Source: Jannaschia sp. W003 (GTDB lineage: Bacteria; Pseudomonadota; Alphaproteobacteria; Rhodobacterales; Rhodobacteraceae). Taken from it: a stretch of 64,000 bases of DNA. This document shows, in pieces, positions 1-8,839 of this stretch. The stretch spans positions 683,501 through 747,500 of the forward strand of contig NZ_CP083539.1 in NCBI RefSeq assembly GCF_025144335.1, in the 5' to 3' direction. The notes beneath the pieces were generated by a model, which ran no database searches, had not been told where the DNA came from, and saw only the letters and a program-made list of their open reading frames with translations. Both the position numbers and the translations under genes were made by a program. How positions within the stretch are numbered: the stretch's first letter is position 1; each line of letters starts with the position of its first letter.

Positions 1-39
1 CGGTGGGGCAGGGCGCCCGGAGCGCCCCGGCCCGGGGGC

Positions 40-567
40 TCAGGCGATGCCGTCGTCGGTGCCCATGTTGAGCGTCCACCAGATGCGGCCGTTGTCCTCC
101 TGGAAGAAGGCGATGCCCATGCGGCGCGCGGCCGGGTCGAGCAGCACGCGGCGGGGGCCGCGCTCCTGGCCCCAGGCGACGATGGTCTCGAGCTCGCTCT
201 CGTAGGTCTCCGAGATGGCCTCGCCCAGGAGGCGCCCGCCGAAGCCGGCGCGCTGCGCCCGCTCGATCGGCGTGGAGCCGTCGGATCCGAAGTGCCACGG
301 GCGGTTCTGCAGGCTCATGTCGCGCGAGTGGGTGGCGGCGGCGGCCGTCAGGCGCGGGTCGAGCGCCACGGGCGCCACGCCGGCCTCGGCCCGCAGGGCG
401 TTCACGGCATCCAGGGCGCGGAACGGGATCTCGCGCGTCTCGGCCGCGGAGATGCGGTAGAGCTGCGGCAGCGGCCGGCCGTCGGGGCCGAGGCGCGGCG
501 GCGGGGGGGCGGCGCAGGCGGTGAGGGCGCTCGCGGCCAGAAGGCCGATCATGTGGCGGCGGTCCAT
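40..567 (-). CDS. CAP (SCP/PR1-like) domain lipoprotein
   Basis: Predicted 175-aa secreted protein. The N-terminus is a hydrophobic signal ending in a lipobox-like L-T-A-C near residue 17, followed by a Pro-rich stretch, so it is probably an outer- or inner-membrane-anchored lipoprotein. The body fits the bacterial CAP/SCP family: an early 'ALDAVNALRAEAGV' helix, then 'LTAAAATHSRDMS' and 'GEAI' blocks and a final 'WWTLNMG' strand. Family members are extracytoplasmic; their biochemical role in bacteria is poorly defined. The ATG at 567 was chosen because a GGAG lies about 9 bases upstream and the lipoprotein signal begins there; the frame stays open far upstream but only as antisense shadow. 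Divergent from the L,D-transpeptidase gene. Confidence 0.85.
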   Translation of the reverse strand: MDRRHMIGLLAASALTACAAPPPPRLGPDGRPLPQLYRISAAETREIPFRALDAVNALRAEAGVAPVALDPRLTAAAATHSRDMSLQNRPWHFGSDGSTPIERAQRAGFGGRLLGEAISETYESELETIVAWGQERGPRRVLLDPAARRMGIAFFQEDNGRIWWTLNMGTDDGIA

Positions 568-747
568 GGGGGGCACTCCGGGGCGGTTCGTGGCGGTTCG
601 GTCCTCGTTCCCGATCCGCCCTAACCCCGATCGGCCGATGCTGCAAACCCGCGCGGCGGCGATGTTTCGCGTCCGACACGTCGCGTGGTTGTGTCCGGCG
701 CCCCGCTCGGCATACTCGCGCGCGCACCCGCGATCACAGGAGAGACC

Positions 748-1329
748 ATGCCCATCCTCGACCGTCGCGGCTTCCTCGTCGGCGCCACCGCCGCAGTTGC
801 CGCCGCACCCGCCGGGGCGCAGACCCTGCCCTCCACCGTGCAGCTGCGCGACGACATCTCGGAATCGACCCGGCGCAACACCCACAGCTTCCTGTCCATG
901 GACTGGCGCGAGCACTTCCGCTCGGTCGGCTCGGGCGCCATCCTCGTGGACATCGACAGCCGCGTCCTGCACTTCTGGGACCGCGCGGGCGACTACCGTA
1001 TCTACCCCTCGTCGGTGCCCTCCTCGGAGGAACTGACGCGCCGGGGCCGCACCACGGTGACGCGCAAGGTGGTGGGGCCGTCGTGGTCGCCGACGCCGAA
1101 CATGCGCCGCCGGAACCCCGAATGGCCCGCCTTCGTGCCGCCGGGGCCGCAGAACCCGCTCGGCACCCACGCCATGTACCTCGGCTGGAAGTACTACCGC
1201 ATCCACGGCACCCACGATCGCCGCAAGATCGGCCGCCGCTCCTCGTCGGGCTGCATCGGGCTCTACAACCGCGACATCGCCGAGGTGTTCGCGATGGCGC
1301 CCGTGGGCACCCAGGTCCGCATCATCTGA
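748..1329 (+). CDS. L,D-transpeptidase (YkuD family), Tat-exported
   Basis: 193-aa periplasmic protein of the YkuD/ErfK family, which forms 3-3 crosslinks in peptidoglycan or attaches proteins to it. Visible: a twin-arginine signal (D-R-R-G-F-L-V at residues 5-11) ending near A-Q-A/G-A-Q around residue 25, then the catalytic block with His153 (H-G-T) and the S-S-G-C motif with the nucleophile Cys169. An AGGAGA Shine-Dalgarno lies just before the ATG at 748. Length is normal for the compact single-domain group common in alphaproteobacteria. A small membrane-protein gene follows after a strong GC-rich palindrome. Confidence 0.92.
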   Translation: MPILDRRGFLVGATAAVAAAPAGAQTLPSTVQLRDDISESTRRNTHSFLSMDWREHFRSVGSGAILVDIDSRVLHFWDRAGDYRIYPSSVPSSEELTRRGRTTVTRKVVGPSWSPTPNMRRRNPEWPAFVPPGPQNPLGTHAMYLGWKYYRIHGTHDRRKIGRRSSSGCIGLYNRDIAEVFAMAPVGTQVRII

Positions 1330-1336
1330 CCCCCCC

Positions 1337-1355
1337 GGGGCCGCGCCGCGGCCCC
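1337..1355. repeat. GC-rich perfect palindrome between two genes
   Basis: GGGGCCGCG and its exact complement CGCGGCCCC are separated by a single C, directly after the stop codon of the L,D-transpeptidase. It would form a strong hairpin in RNA and may act as an attenuator or mRNA 3' end, but no T-tract follows, so a classical intrinsic terminator is not claimed. Confidence 0.5.
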
Positions 1356-1372
1356 GCAACCCGGAGGCGCCC

Positions 1373-1579
1373 ATGACGCCCAGATCGCTCGCCTTCGCGG
1401 CCATCCTCGCGCTCGCCGCGCCCGCCCACGCGGCCGGCCCCCCCGTGGGCGGCAAGGGCGCCACCGCGGTGCCCCGGCCCGAGATCATCGTCGAGGACAC
1501 CGCGCCGGTCGCGGGCGGCATCATCCTGCCCGCGCTGGCGCTGGTGATCCTGGCCGCGGTGCTCGCCTCGGGCGACTGA
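1373..1579 (+). CDS. small exported membrane protein, function unknown
   Basis: 68-aa protein with a signal peptide (residues 1-21, ending A-H-A-A), a short polar segment containing 'PRPEIIVEDTAPVAGG' and a C-terminal hydrophobic helix (about 48-65). A strong Shine-Dalgarno (GGAGG, about 5 bases before the ATG) supports translation. It lies 43 bases after the L,D-transpeptidase and may be co-transcribed. I do not recognise a named family. The layout, signal plus one membrane helix, suggests a small envelope protein. Confidence 0.7.
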   Translation: MTPRSLAFAAILALAAPAHAAGPPVGGKGATAVPRPEIIVEDTAPVAGGIILPALALVILAAVLASGD

Positions 1580-1621
1580 GCGCGCCCCGCGGCGGCGCGT
1601 GGCGCAACCGATTGGCCGAAG

Positions 1622-1660
1622 CAAAAGGACCCCCGCACCGGCAGACGCCGGGCAGGGGTC
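1622..1660 (-). terminator. probable intrinsic terminator of ccrM
   Basis: On the minus strand, downstream of the ccrM stop, GACCCC..CCCGGC pairs with GCCGG..GGGGTC around a short loop, and is followed by CTTTTG. The hairpin plus T-run fits a rho-independent terminator reading leftwards. The plus-strand side lacks a T-run. Confidence 0.55.
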
Positions 1661-1715
1661 AAGTTGCGCGCGCCGGACATCGAGACGGCGCGCGCAGGCG
1701 GTAACTGGGGAAACG

Positions 1716-2828
<1,113 letters not shown>

Positions 2829-2939
2829 TCATAGGGCGCCGCCGTCTGTCGCGGGGTCGCCTCGTTGTTATGGGGCCAACATGAAGGCGGGATCGTGTCC
2901 GGTCCAGAAACCGATTGGGGCCGAATGGGGGCGGGGCCG

Positions 2940-3548
2940 TCAGCACAACATGTTGCGTATGGGCGCGAAGGAACGCCGATGATGTTGTGTCACGCCGAGC
3001 TGGCCGAGGGCCACCCGGTGCTCGCGGGTTCCGTATCCCGCGTTGCGCTCCCAGCCGTAGCCCGGATGTTGTTGCGCCAGCGCCACCATGCCCCGATCGC
3101 GCCACGTTTTGGCCAGCACGGACGCCGCCGCCACCGACAGCGACAGCCCGTCGCCGCGGATCACCGCGCGGGCCTCGCAGGGCAGACCGGGGGGGAGGTA
3201 GCGGCCGTCGACGAGCAGGTGGTCGGGCGGCTCGGGCAGGGCGGCGACGGCGCGGCGCATGGCCAGCGCGGTGGCGGCCACGATGCCGAGGGCGTCGATC
3301 TCGGCGACCGAGGCCTCGCCGACGCCGCTGAGCGAGGCCGCGCGGATCATCGGCTCCAGCGCCTCGCGGCGCGCGCGTCCGACGCGCTTGGAGTCGTCCA
3401 CGCCCGGGGGGGCGTCCCGGACCAGGATCACCGCCGCGGCGGTGACGGGGCCGGCCCAGGGGCCGCGGCCCACCTCGTCCACGCCGGCCACCCGCAGGCG
3501 GCCGCGCGCATGCGCCTCGCGTTCGAGGTGGAGGTCGGGGCCGGGCAT
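2940..3548 (-). CDS. rnhB: ribonuclease HII
   Basis: 202-aa enzyme that removes RNA from RNA-DNA hybrids and single ribonucleotides from DNA. Visible catalytic residues: the G-V-D-E-V-G-R-G-P motif (Asp24, Glu25), the D-D-S-K block and 'LLVDGRY' with a later Asp. The ATG at 3548 was chosen because it gives a normal family length; an upstream ATG at 3680 would add 44 residues that overlap the next gene. It lies 32 bases after the His-rich coiled-coil gene on the same strand and upstream of ccrM. In other alphaproteobacteria rnhB and ccrM are often neighbours, which supports both calls. Confidence 0.95.
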   Translation of the reverse strand: MPGPDLHLEREAHARGRLRVAGVDEVGRGPWAGPVTAAAVILVRDAPPGVDDSKRVGRARREALEPMIRAASLSGVGEASVAEIDALGIVAATALAMRRAVAALPEPPDHLLVDGRYLPPGLPCEARAVIRGDGLSLSVAAASVLAKTWRDRGMVALAQQHPGYGWERNAGYGTREHRVALGQLGVTQHHRRSFAPIRNMLC

Positions 3549-3580
3549 GGCCCCGGGGGTGCCCGCCGCAGCGGGCCGCG

Positions 3581-4279
3581 TCAACGCTGGGCGGCGGCGG
3601 GGCGCCAGCCCTCGGACAGCAGGCACACGGGGCCGTAGAACCAGCGCCGGCCCCGGCGCGTTTCGACCTCGTGGAGACACTCGCGCGGAAGTGCTGCGCG
3701 CGAGGGCACGGCCCGCTCCACGCAGTAGGCGTCGAGGCCGGTGAAGTCGCCGCGCAGGGGCACCTCGCAGCCCGCGGGGATGGTGCGCAGGGCGAGGCGC
3801 TCGCGCTCGGCCTCCTCGCGCAGGCGCAGGGCCTCGGCCTCGGCGGCGAGCTTGCGCTCGGCCTCGGCGGCCCGCTCCGCCGCCTCCGCGGCGCGCCGGC
3901 GCTCCCGTTCGGCCTCGCGGCGCGCCTGCTCCGCCTCGCGCGTGGCCTCGCGCCGGGCCCGCTCGGCCTCGCGCCGCTCGCGCTCGCGCTCGGCCGCACG
4001 CTCCGCCTCGCGGTCGCGGGCGGGCTCCAGCCCGTGCGAGGCGCGGTGGTCGGAGCCGTTCAGGTGGCGGTGCTCGGCGATGCCGTCGTGGCTGTGCCCG
4101 TAGGTGCCGACGGCCGCGTGCTCGGAGGGATGATGCGAGCCGTTGGGGTGGCGGTGGGGCATGATGTCATCGTGGGAATGGCCGTAGGTGCCGCGCCGGA
4201 ACTGGGCGTCGGCGGGGGCCGGCAGGGCGAGCACGAGGGCGAGCGAGGCGGCGAACGTGGCGGCGAGGGGCTTGAGCAT
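3581..4279 (-). CDS. secreted His-rich repeat protein with long coiled coil
   Basis: 232-aa protein not matched to a named family. Signal peptide at residues 1-26 (ending A-D-A-Q). Two tandem copies of a ~25-residue His-rich unit follow, each of the form G-T-Y-G-H-S-H-D..H-R-H..N-G-S..H (about 30-54 and 57-80). Then comes an ~90-residue Arg/Glu/Ala coiled coil (about 88-175) and a C-terminal globular domain with four Cys (C-E-V-P, Y-C-V, E-C-L, V-C-L). The His clusters suggest divalent metal binding (Zn, Ni or Cu) in the periplasm; that is inference. The start at 4279 has GGGAGA upstream and opens the signal peptide. Confidence 0.8.
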   Translation of the reverse strand: MLKPLAATFAASLALVLALPAPADAQFRRGTYGHSHDDIMPHRHPNGSHHPSEHAAVGTYGHSHDGIAEHRHLNGSDHRASHGLEPARDREAERAAERERERREAERARREATREAEQARREAERERRRAAEAAERAAEAERKLAAEAEALRLREEAERERLALRTIPAGCEVPLRGDFTGLDAYCVERAVPSRAALPRECLHEVETRRGRRWFYGPVCLLSEGWRPAAAQR

Positions 4280-4425
4280 GGCGGGTCTCCCTGGTCGTTG
4301 GGGGAACGGATGGGTGTCGATCCAGTTCCTCGCCCCCCGGTTTCGCCCGCAATGACCGGGTCGCGTCATGGCATGACGGCGCGTGCGCTATTGCCTGACG
4401 GGGGCGGCTGCCACAGATGGGGGGA

Positions 4426-4704
4426 ATGAAAACCGCCCTTCTCGCCATCCTCGCCCTCGTGGTCGCGCTGCCCGTTCAGGCCGCCTGCTATGCCGACTAC
4501 AAGGCCAAGCGGAACGATCCCCTGCGCCTGCACTACGGCGTGATCCAGCTCGATCCCGAGGACTGCGACCCCGAGGCCGCCGCCGCCGCGCTCCGGAGCC
4601 GTCTGGACGACGGCTGGGAGTTGCTTCAGGTGGTGGACGTGTTCGACGACACGGGACTCGACCAGAGGAGAGCGAGTGCAGGCCCCTACTTCCTCCGTTA
4701 CTGA
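4426..4704 (+). CDS. small secreted conserved hypothetical protein
   Basis: About 92 aa, beginning M-K-T-A-L-L with a clear signal peptide cleaved near Q-A-A-C. An in-frame ATG at 4417 would add three residues (M-G-G); which is used is not clear, because a G-run at about 4419-4424 sits too close to 4426. The mature part keeps Cys near both ends of its first half (A-C-Y-A-D-Y and P-E-D-C-D-P) and ends 'GPYFLRY'. It resembles short roseobacter-type hypothetical proteins; no function is known to me. Its last 29 bases overlap the following gene. Confidence 0.75.
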   Translation: MKTALLAILALVVALPVQAACYADYKAKRNDPLRLHYGVIQLDPEDCDPEAAAAALRSRLDDGWELLQVVDVFDDTGLDQRRASAGPYFLRY

Positions 4705-5380
4705 GACGCGGGCCCGCTCGGCCCGCATCCTGGCACTCGGCATCGGCGCGGTGGTCCTCCTCCTGGGGGCGGCCGCGGTGTTCCTGTTCGCGGCCCTGCC
4801 CGAGGCGGACGCCTTCAACGACCGGGTGGAGCGCATCTTCGTCGAGTCCGAGGGCCTGACCGCGCCCGCCGAGATCCGCCTGCTGGAGGTGCTGGCGCAG
4901 TCCGGCACGGCCTTCTCGGAGGTGCTCGCCAGCTACCGCACGGTGATCTTCGTGCTCTTGGTCTTCGCCACCGCCCTCCTGATCGCCTGCGTGGTGCTGC
5001 TGGTCGCCATCGTGACGCTGAACCGCCGCATGGGCGAGATCGAGCGGTCGGGCATCCAGGTGACGTCGCTGGTGCTCAGCCGGGCCGAGAACGCGGTGTC
5101 GCTGAACGACATCGACCTGAAGCTGACCGATGCGGCGATGGAGACGCTGAGCGTGCTGGCCGAGGCGCGCATCGACGGCGACATCCTCACCGGCGCGCAG
5201 ATCGAGGCGATGATCTCGGGCAAGCCCGAGCCGGACTGCGACGAGGCCGCGGGCGCGACCCGCATCAAGCGCCTGCGCGACGCGCTGGGCAACCAGATCG
5301 TCACGGCCCTCCTGGTGCGCAACATCACGCGGCAGGGCTACGTGCTGGACCTCGACCCCAAGGTGATCCGCATACTCTAG
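4676..5380 (+). CDS. two-helix membrane protein with winged-helix-like C-terminus
   Basis: 234 aa, GTG start at 4676 with a good AGGAG Shine-Dalgarno inside the end of the preceding gene (29-bp overlap, suggesting translational coupling). Membrane helices at about 17-41 and 88-115 enclose a 45-residue loop, presumably periplasmic, with a cytoplasmic tail. The tail (145-227) reads like an OmpR-type winged helix: 'LKLTDAAMETLSVLAE', 'LTGAQIEAM', 'RIKRLRDALG', then 'NITRQGYVLDLD', which resembles the 'I..V.G.GY.L' wing of response regulators. This suggests a membrane-anchored DNA-binding regulator (ToxR/CadC-like with reversed domain order), but function is inferred only. No receiver domain is present. 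Confidence 0.8.
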   Translation: MQAPTSSVTETRARSARILALGIGAVVLLLGAAAVFLFAALPEADAFNDRVERIFVESEGLTAPAEIRLLEVLAQSGTAFSEVLASYRTVIFVLLVFATALLIACVVLLVAIVTLNRRMGEIERSGIQVTSLVLSRAENAVSLNDIDLKLTDAAMETLSVLAEARIDGDILTGAQIEAMISGKPEPDCDEAAGATRIKRLRDALGNQIVTALLVRNITRQGYVLDLDPKVIRIL

Positions 5381-5407
5381 GGCCGCGGCCGCCCTATCTC
5401 GCCCCCC

Positions 5408-5740
5408 ATGCGCTACCCCGAGACGCCCGACGGGCGCTACTTCGTCGCCAAGGGGCGCCTGTGGCGCCGCACCGACCCGCGCCTCGCCGAGGACGCGCGG
5501 CAGGAGGCGGTGCGCGCGCTGATGTCCGCGCGCCGCGCCGTGCGGGACGCGGCCACCCCCGACGAGACGCGCGCCGCCCGCGCCCGCGTGCAGGCCGCCA
5601 AGGTGGCCCTGGGCGAGCGGGGCCCCGTCTGGTGGGACGACGACGCGCCGGACGTGACCCGCCGCGCGCCGTGGAACACGGATTACGCGGCGTGGTGGGA
5701 AGGGCTGCCGGAGGCGGAGCGGGCGGCGGGCCTCGGCTGA
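5408..5740 (+). CDS. conserved hypothetical protein
   Basis: 110-aa soluble protein beginning 'MRYPETPDGRYFV..GRLWRRTDP'. This opening is one I know from a widespread family of small bacterial proteins often mislabelled as a biopolymer transporter; its real role is unknown. It is Arg/Ala-rich, mostly helical, with a Trp-rich end ('VWWDDDAP', 'DYAAWWEGLP'). No signal peptide or membrane segment. It starts 27 bases after the membrane winged-helix gene on the same strand, so may be co-transcribed. Confidence 0.75.
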   Translation: MRYPETPDGRYFVAKGRLWRRTDPRLAEDARQEAVRALMSARRAVRDAATPDETRAARARVQAAKVALGERGPVWWDDDAPDVTRRAPWNTDYAAWWEGLPEAERAAGLG

Positions 5741-5803
5741 GGCTTGCGGGGGCGCGGGGGGGCTGACACCCTCAGGCCGATCCCAGCCGCCCCCGGATGC
5801 CCC

Positions 5804-6280
5804 GTGTCCCTCCATCTCGACAGCATCGACCTCAAGATCCTGCGCATCCTTCAGCAGGATGCGGACGTGTCGAACGTGGAGCTGGCCGAGCGCATCGGTC
5901 TGTCGCCCTCGCCCTGCCTGCGCCGGGTGCGCATCCTGGAGGAGGCGGGCGTCATCAAGCGCCGGGTCACCCTCCTCGACGCCGAGGTGCTGGGCCTCGC
6001 GGTGAGCGTGTTCGTGTCGGTGCAGCTGGAGCGGCAGAGCCGCGAGCGGCTGGGCGAGTTCGAGGCCGAGATCCGCAAGCGCCCCGAGGTGGTGGAGTGC
6101 TACCTCATGACCGGCGAGAGCGACTACCTGCTGCGCGTCGTGGTGCCCGACCTCCATGCCTACGAGCGGTTCCTGAAGGACAGCCTCACGCGCATCCCCT
6201 CGGTCGCCAACATCCGGTCGAGCTTCGCGCTCAAGCAGGTGGCCTACTCCACGGCCCTGCCGCTGGGCCATCTGGCGTGA
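5804..6280 (+). CDS. Lrp/AsnC family transcriptional regulator
   Basis: 158-aa one-domain-plus-sensor regulator. The N-terminal helix-turn-helix is clear: '[20 protein letters not shown]' leads into '[25 protein letters not shown]'. The C-terminal RAM (ligand-binding, oligomerisation) domain contains '[19 protein letters not shown]'. GTG at 5804 was chosen since it places the conserved 'LD..D..IL' at the usual distance from the start; no strong Shine-Dalgarno is seen. It converges on the lyase gene of the neighbouring catabolic operon with only three bases between stops. An amino or keto acid ligand is typical of the family; the actual ligand is unknown. Confidence 0.92.
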   Translation: MSLHLDSIDLKILRILQQDADVSNVELAERIGLSPSPCLRRVRILEEAGVIKRRVTLLDAEVLGLAVSVFVSVQLERQSRERLGEFEAEIRKRPEVVECYLMTGESDYLLRVVVPDLHAYERFLKDSLTRIPSVANIRSSFALKQVAYSTALPLGHLA

Positions 6281-6283
6281 ACC

Positions 6284-7198
6284 TCACGCGGCCCGCGCCG
6301 CCCGCTCGCGCGGCACGTGGCGCAGGTGCGAGCCGGTGACGCCGCCCGGCAGGGCCGCCACGCGGTCGGCCACGTCGAGGAGCTTGCCCAGGTCGATGCC
6401 GGTGTCGAGCCCGCCCTCGTTGAACGCGAACACGAGGTCCTCGGTGGCGGTGTTGCCCGTCGCGCCAGGCGCGAAGGGGCAGCCCCCGAGGCCGGCGGCA
6501 GCCGCGTCGAAGGCGGGGACGCCCGCGTGCCAGGCGGCGAGCGCGTTGGCGACGCCCTGCCCGAAGGTGTCGTGGCCGTGGAAGGCCCACGTGCTCCGCG
6601 CCGTCTCGGGCAGGGCCATCGCGGCGCGGAACCGCTCGGCCACCGCGAAGGGGTTGGCGCGGCCCGTGGTGTCGCAGAGCGCGATTTCCGCTTCGGGGGC
6701 GATGGCGGCGGCCCGGCGGGTGGCGGCGAGCACGGCGTCCAGCGGCACGGTGCCCTCGAAGGGGCAGTCGAAGGCCGTGGCGACGTTGACGCGCAGGCGC
6801 GTGTTCTCGGGCAGGGCGGCGGCCACCGCGCCCAGCCCGTCCAGCGAGTCTGCGACGGACTGTCGGACGTTGCTGCGGTTGTGGGACTCGGAGACCGAGA
6901 ACACGTAGCCGATCTCGCGGATGCCGGCCCCGGCGGCCCGCTCGGCGCCGCGCACGTTCGGGACCAGCGCCATGAGCCGGGCGGGCAGGTCCAGCACGGC
7001 GGCGGCGATCTCCGCCATGTCGTGCATCTGCGGCACCGCCCTGGGGCTCACGAAGCTGCCGATCTCCACGCGCCGGCAGCCGGCGGCGACAAGGTCGCGG
7101 ATCAGCGCGATCTTGGTGTCCGTGGGCAGGGGATCGCGGATGCTCTGGAGGCCGTCGCGGGGGGCGACCTCGACGATGGCGGGGCGGCGGTCGGTCAC
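6284..7198 (-). CDS. hydroxymethylglutaryl-CoA lyase family enzyme
   Basis: 304-aa TIM-barrel lyase that cleaves 3-hydroxy-3-methylglutaryl-CoA (or a close 3-hydroxyacyl-CoA) to acetyl-CoA and an oxo product. Visible: 'EVAPRDGLQ' with the metal-binding Asp, 'FHGHDTFGQG' with metal-ligand His residues, and the family signature 'GLGGCPFAPGATGN' with the catalytic Cys. GTG at 7198 follows an AAGGA and gives normal length; a longer frame would overlap dctQ. It is the last gene of the CoA-transferase/TRAP operon, which suggests that an imported acid is activated to a CoA thioester and then cleaved here. A related substrate such as a citramalyl-CoA cannot be excluded. Confidence 0.88.
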   Translation of the reverse strand: MTDRRPAIVEVAPRDGLQSIRDPLPTDTKIALIRDLVAAGCRRVEIGSFVSPRAVPQMHDMAEIAAAVLDLPARLMALVPNVRGAERAAGAGIREIGYVFSVSESHNRSNVRQSVADSLDGLGAVAAALPENTRLRVNVATAFDCPFEGTVPLDAVLAATRRAAAIAPEAEIALCDTTGRANPFAVAERFRAAMALPETARSTWAFHGHDTFGQGVANALAAWHAGVPAFDAAAAGLGGCPFAPGATGNTATEDLVFAFNEGGLDTGIDLGKLLDVADRVAALPGGVTGSHLRHVPRERAARAA

Positions 7199-7223
7199 GG
7201 GGGCGTCCTTGCCTGCGAGGGTC

Positions 7224-7730
7224 TCAGACAACTTCGGTGCCCTCCCCGGCCTCGGGCGCGCGGCCCTGCCAGGCATCGAGCACGTCGAGCGCGAAGCGGA
7301 TCGCGAGGAGGCCGAAGCCGATGGGCAGCATGGCGTAGGGTATCACCATGGGCGTGCCGAAGGACGACGAGACCCGCTCGCCGTACTCCGCGGCCTGGGC
7401 GGCGATCAGGTAGCCGCGCCAGGCCATGATGCCGGCGAACCCGGCGCCGAACAGGCCGATGATCGCGCGCACCGTCCGCCGGCCGCGGTCCCCCAGCCGG
7501 TCGGCGAAGAAGGTGATGCGGATGTGGCTGTCGGTGCGCTGCACGTCGGCGGCGGCCATCACGGCCACGTAGACGATCAGGAAGGTGTTGATCTCCAGCG
7601 ACCACGAGGTCGGCGCGGCGAAGAGGTAGCGGGCGACGGCGTCGTACACGATGGTCAGCACCATGAAGACCAGCACGACCTGCCCGCCCCGTTGGGTCAG
7701 GCGCTCGAGGAAGGTGTAGGCGGTGCGCAT
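7224..7730 (-). CDS. dctQ: TRAP transporter small permease (DctQ type)
   Basis: 168-aa integral membrane protein with about four hydrophobic helices (about 15-38, 48-66, 87-108, 128-150). Characteristic TRAP small-subunit segments include 'ARYLFAAPTSWSLEINTFLI' and 'HIRITFFADRL'. It pairs with the large permease and the periplasmic binding protein encoded just upstream to form a sodium-coupled secondary transporter for organic acids. It follows dctP by 57 bases and precedes the lyase by 25 bases. Confidence 0.93.
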   Translation of the reverse strand: MRTAYTFLERLTQRGGQVVLVFMVLTIVYDAVARYLFAAPTSWSLEINTFLIVYVAVMAAADVQRTDSHIRITFFADRLGDRGRRTVRAIIGLFGAGFAGIMAWRGYLIAAQAAEYGERVSSSFGTPMVIPYAMLPIGFGLLAIRFALDVLDAWQGRAPEAGEGTEVV

Positions 7731-7787
7731 GGTCGGACCTCCGGAGCGGGTGGGGGAGGGGGCGCGGCGGGCGCGCCCCCCGGATCA

Positions 7788-8810
7788 TCAGGACTCGGCG
7801 CCGGTGGCGAGCGCGATGGCGCGCCGGCCGACCTCCGGGCCGACCTCCTCGAGCCAGGCGTCGATCACGGCCTGCGAGCCCGCCTCGAGGCGCTCGAGCT
7901 CCTCCGCGGTGGGCTCGATCACCTCGATGCCGGCCTCCTCCATCATCGGCCAGAACTCGTTCGGGTAGATGACGTCGTTGGCCTCGCGGGCGCCGTTCTC
8001 CTCGAACCAGGCGGCGGCATCCTCGACCGCGGCGCGCTCCTCGTCGCTCAGGGCCTCCCAGCGCTTCGTGGTCATGAACAGGCCGATGCCGAAGGCGGTC
8101 ACGGGCAGGGTGTAGACGGCGCCGAGCTGCTCCTGCAGCGAGCGGCCCACGACCGTCGAGATGTTCGCCACGGCGGCGTCCACGGTGCCCCGCTGGAGCG
8201 CGAGGTAGAGCTCCGAGGAGGGGATGCGCACGGCGGCGGCGCCGAAGTCCTCCATCAGCTTGGTCGCCTCGAACGAGACCACGCGGACCTTCTTGCCCGC
8301 GATGTCGTCGATCGAGCGGATCGCCCCGTCGCCGGTGGACCAGACGTACTCCGGCTCCAGCACGTTCCCCATCATGGAGATCATGCGGAGGTCTTCCTTG
8401 GCCAGCTCCTCGTTCATCAGCTCGAACAGGGGCGAGCCCTTGGCGATGCGGCCCGGGTTCTCGTAGAGCGCCTCGACCACGCCCGGCAGGCCGGTGATCC
8501 CGAGGATCGGCGAGGAGCGGGTGATGTAGCTGGTGGTGTGGAACATGAAGTCGATGGTGCCCGAGCGCAGCGCGGGCAGCTGCTCGTCGGCCTTCAAGAG
8601 CTTGCCGCTGTCGTAGTAGTCCACGGCGATGGCGTCGGAGGCGTCGAGGCGCTCCACGAAGCCGGCGGAGCCGTAGCTCAGCGCCTTGTAGGAGGGCGGC
8701 AGGTAGCTGACGCCGGTGAGCGTGGTCTCGGCCATGGCGGGGGCCGCGAAGGCCAGGGCGCCGGCGAGGGCTGCGGCGGAGCCGAGCAGGGTTCTGCGGG
8801 TCGTGGTCAT
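7788..8810 (-). CDS. dctP: TRAP transporter substrate-binding protein (DctP type)
   Basis: 340-aa periplasmic binding protein. It has a Tat-like signal (T-T-R-R-T-L-L-G, residues 3-10) with cleavage near A-M-A-E. TRAP SBP features: 'RSGTIDFMF', 'LQRGTVDAAVAN' and the 'KKVRV' strand, with an Arg in 'RIPSSELYLALQRG' of the kind that contacts the ligand carboxylate. Ligand cannot be read from sequence; the linked CoA-transferase and HMG-CoA-lyase-like enzyme suggest a branched or hydroxylated dicarboxylate. It lies 29 bases after dctM. Gene order M-P-Q is less usual than P-Q-M. Confidence 0.93.
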   Translation of the reverse strand: MTTTRRTLLGSAAALAGALAFAAPAMAETTLTGVSYLPPSYKALSYGSAGFVERLDASDAIAVDYYDSGKLLKADEQLPALRSGTIDFMFHTTSYITRSSPILGITGLPGVVEALYENPGRIAKGSPLFELMNEELAKEDLRMISMMGNVLEPEYVWSTGDGAIRSIDDIAGKKVRVVSFEATKLMEDFGAAAVRIPSSELYLALQRGTVDAAVANISTVVGRSLQEQLGAVYTLPVTAFGIGLFMTTKRWEALSDEERAAVEDAAAWFEENGAREANDVIYPNEFWPMMEEAGIEVIEPTAEELERLEAGSQAVIDAWLEEVGPEVGRRAIALATGAES

Positions 8811-8839
8811 CTCTGGGTTCTCCCTTGGGTTCGAGACGG

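Noticed and set aside
3780..4020. Tandem-repeat DNA or CRISPR-like array
   Set aside because: The repetitive look comes from Glu/Arg/Ala codons of a coiled coil; there are no regular spacers.
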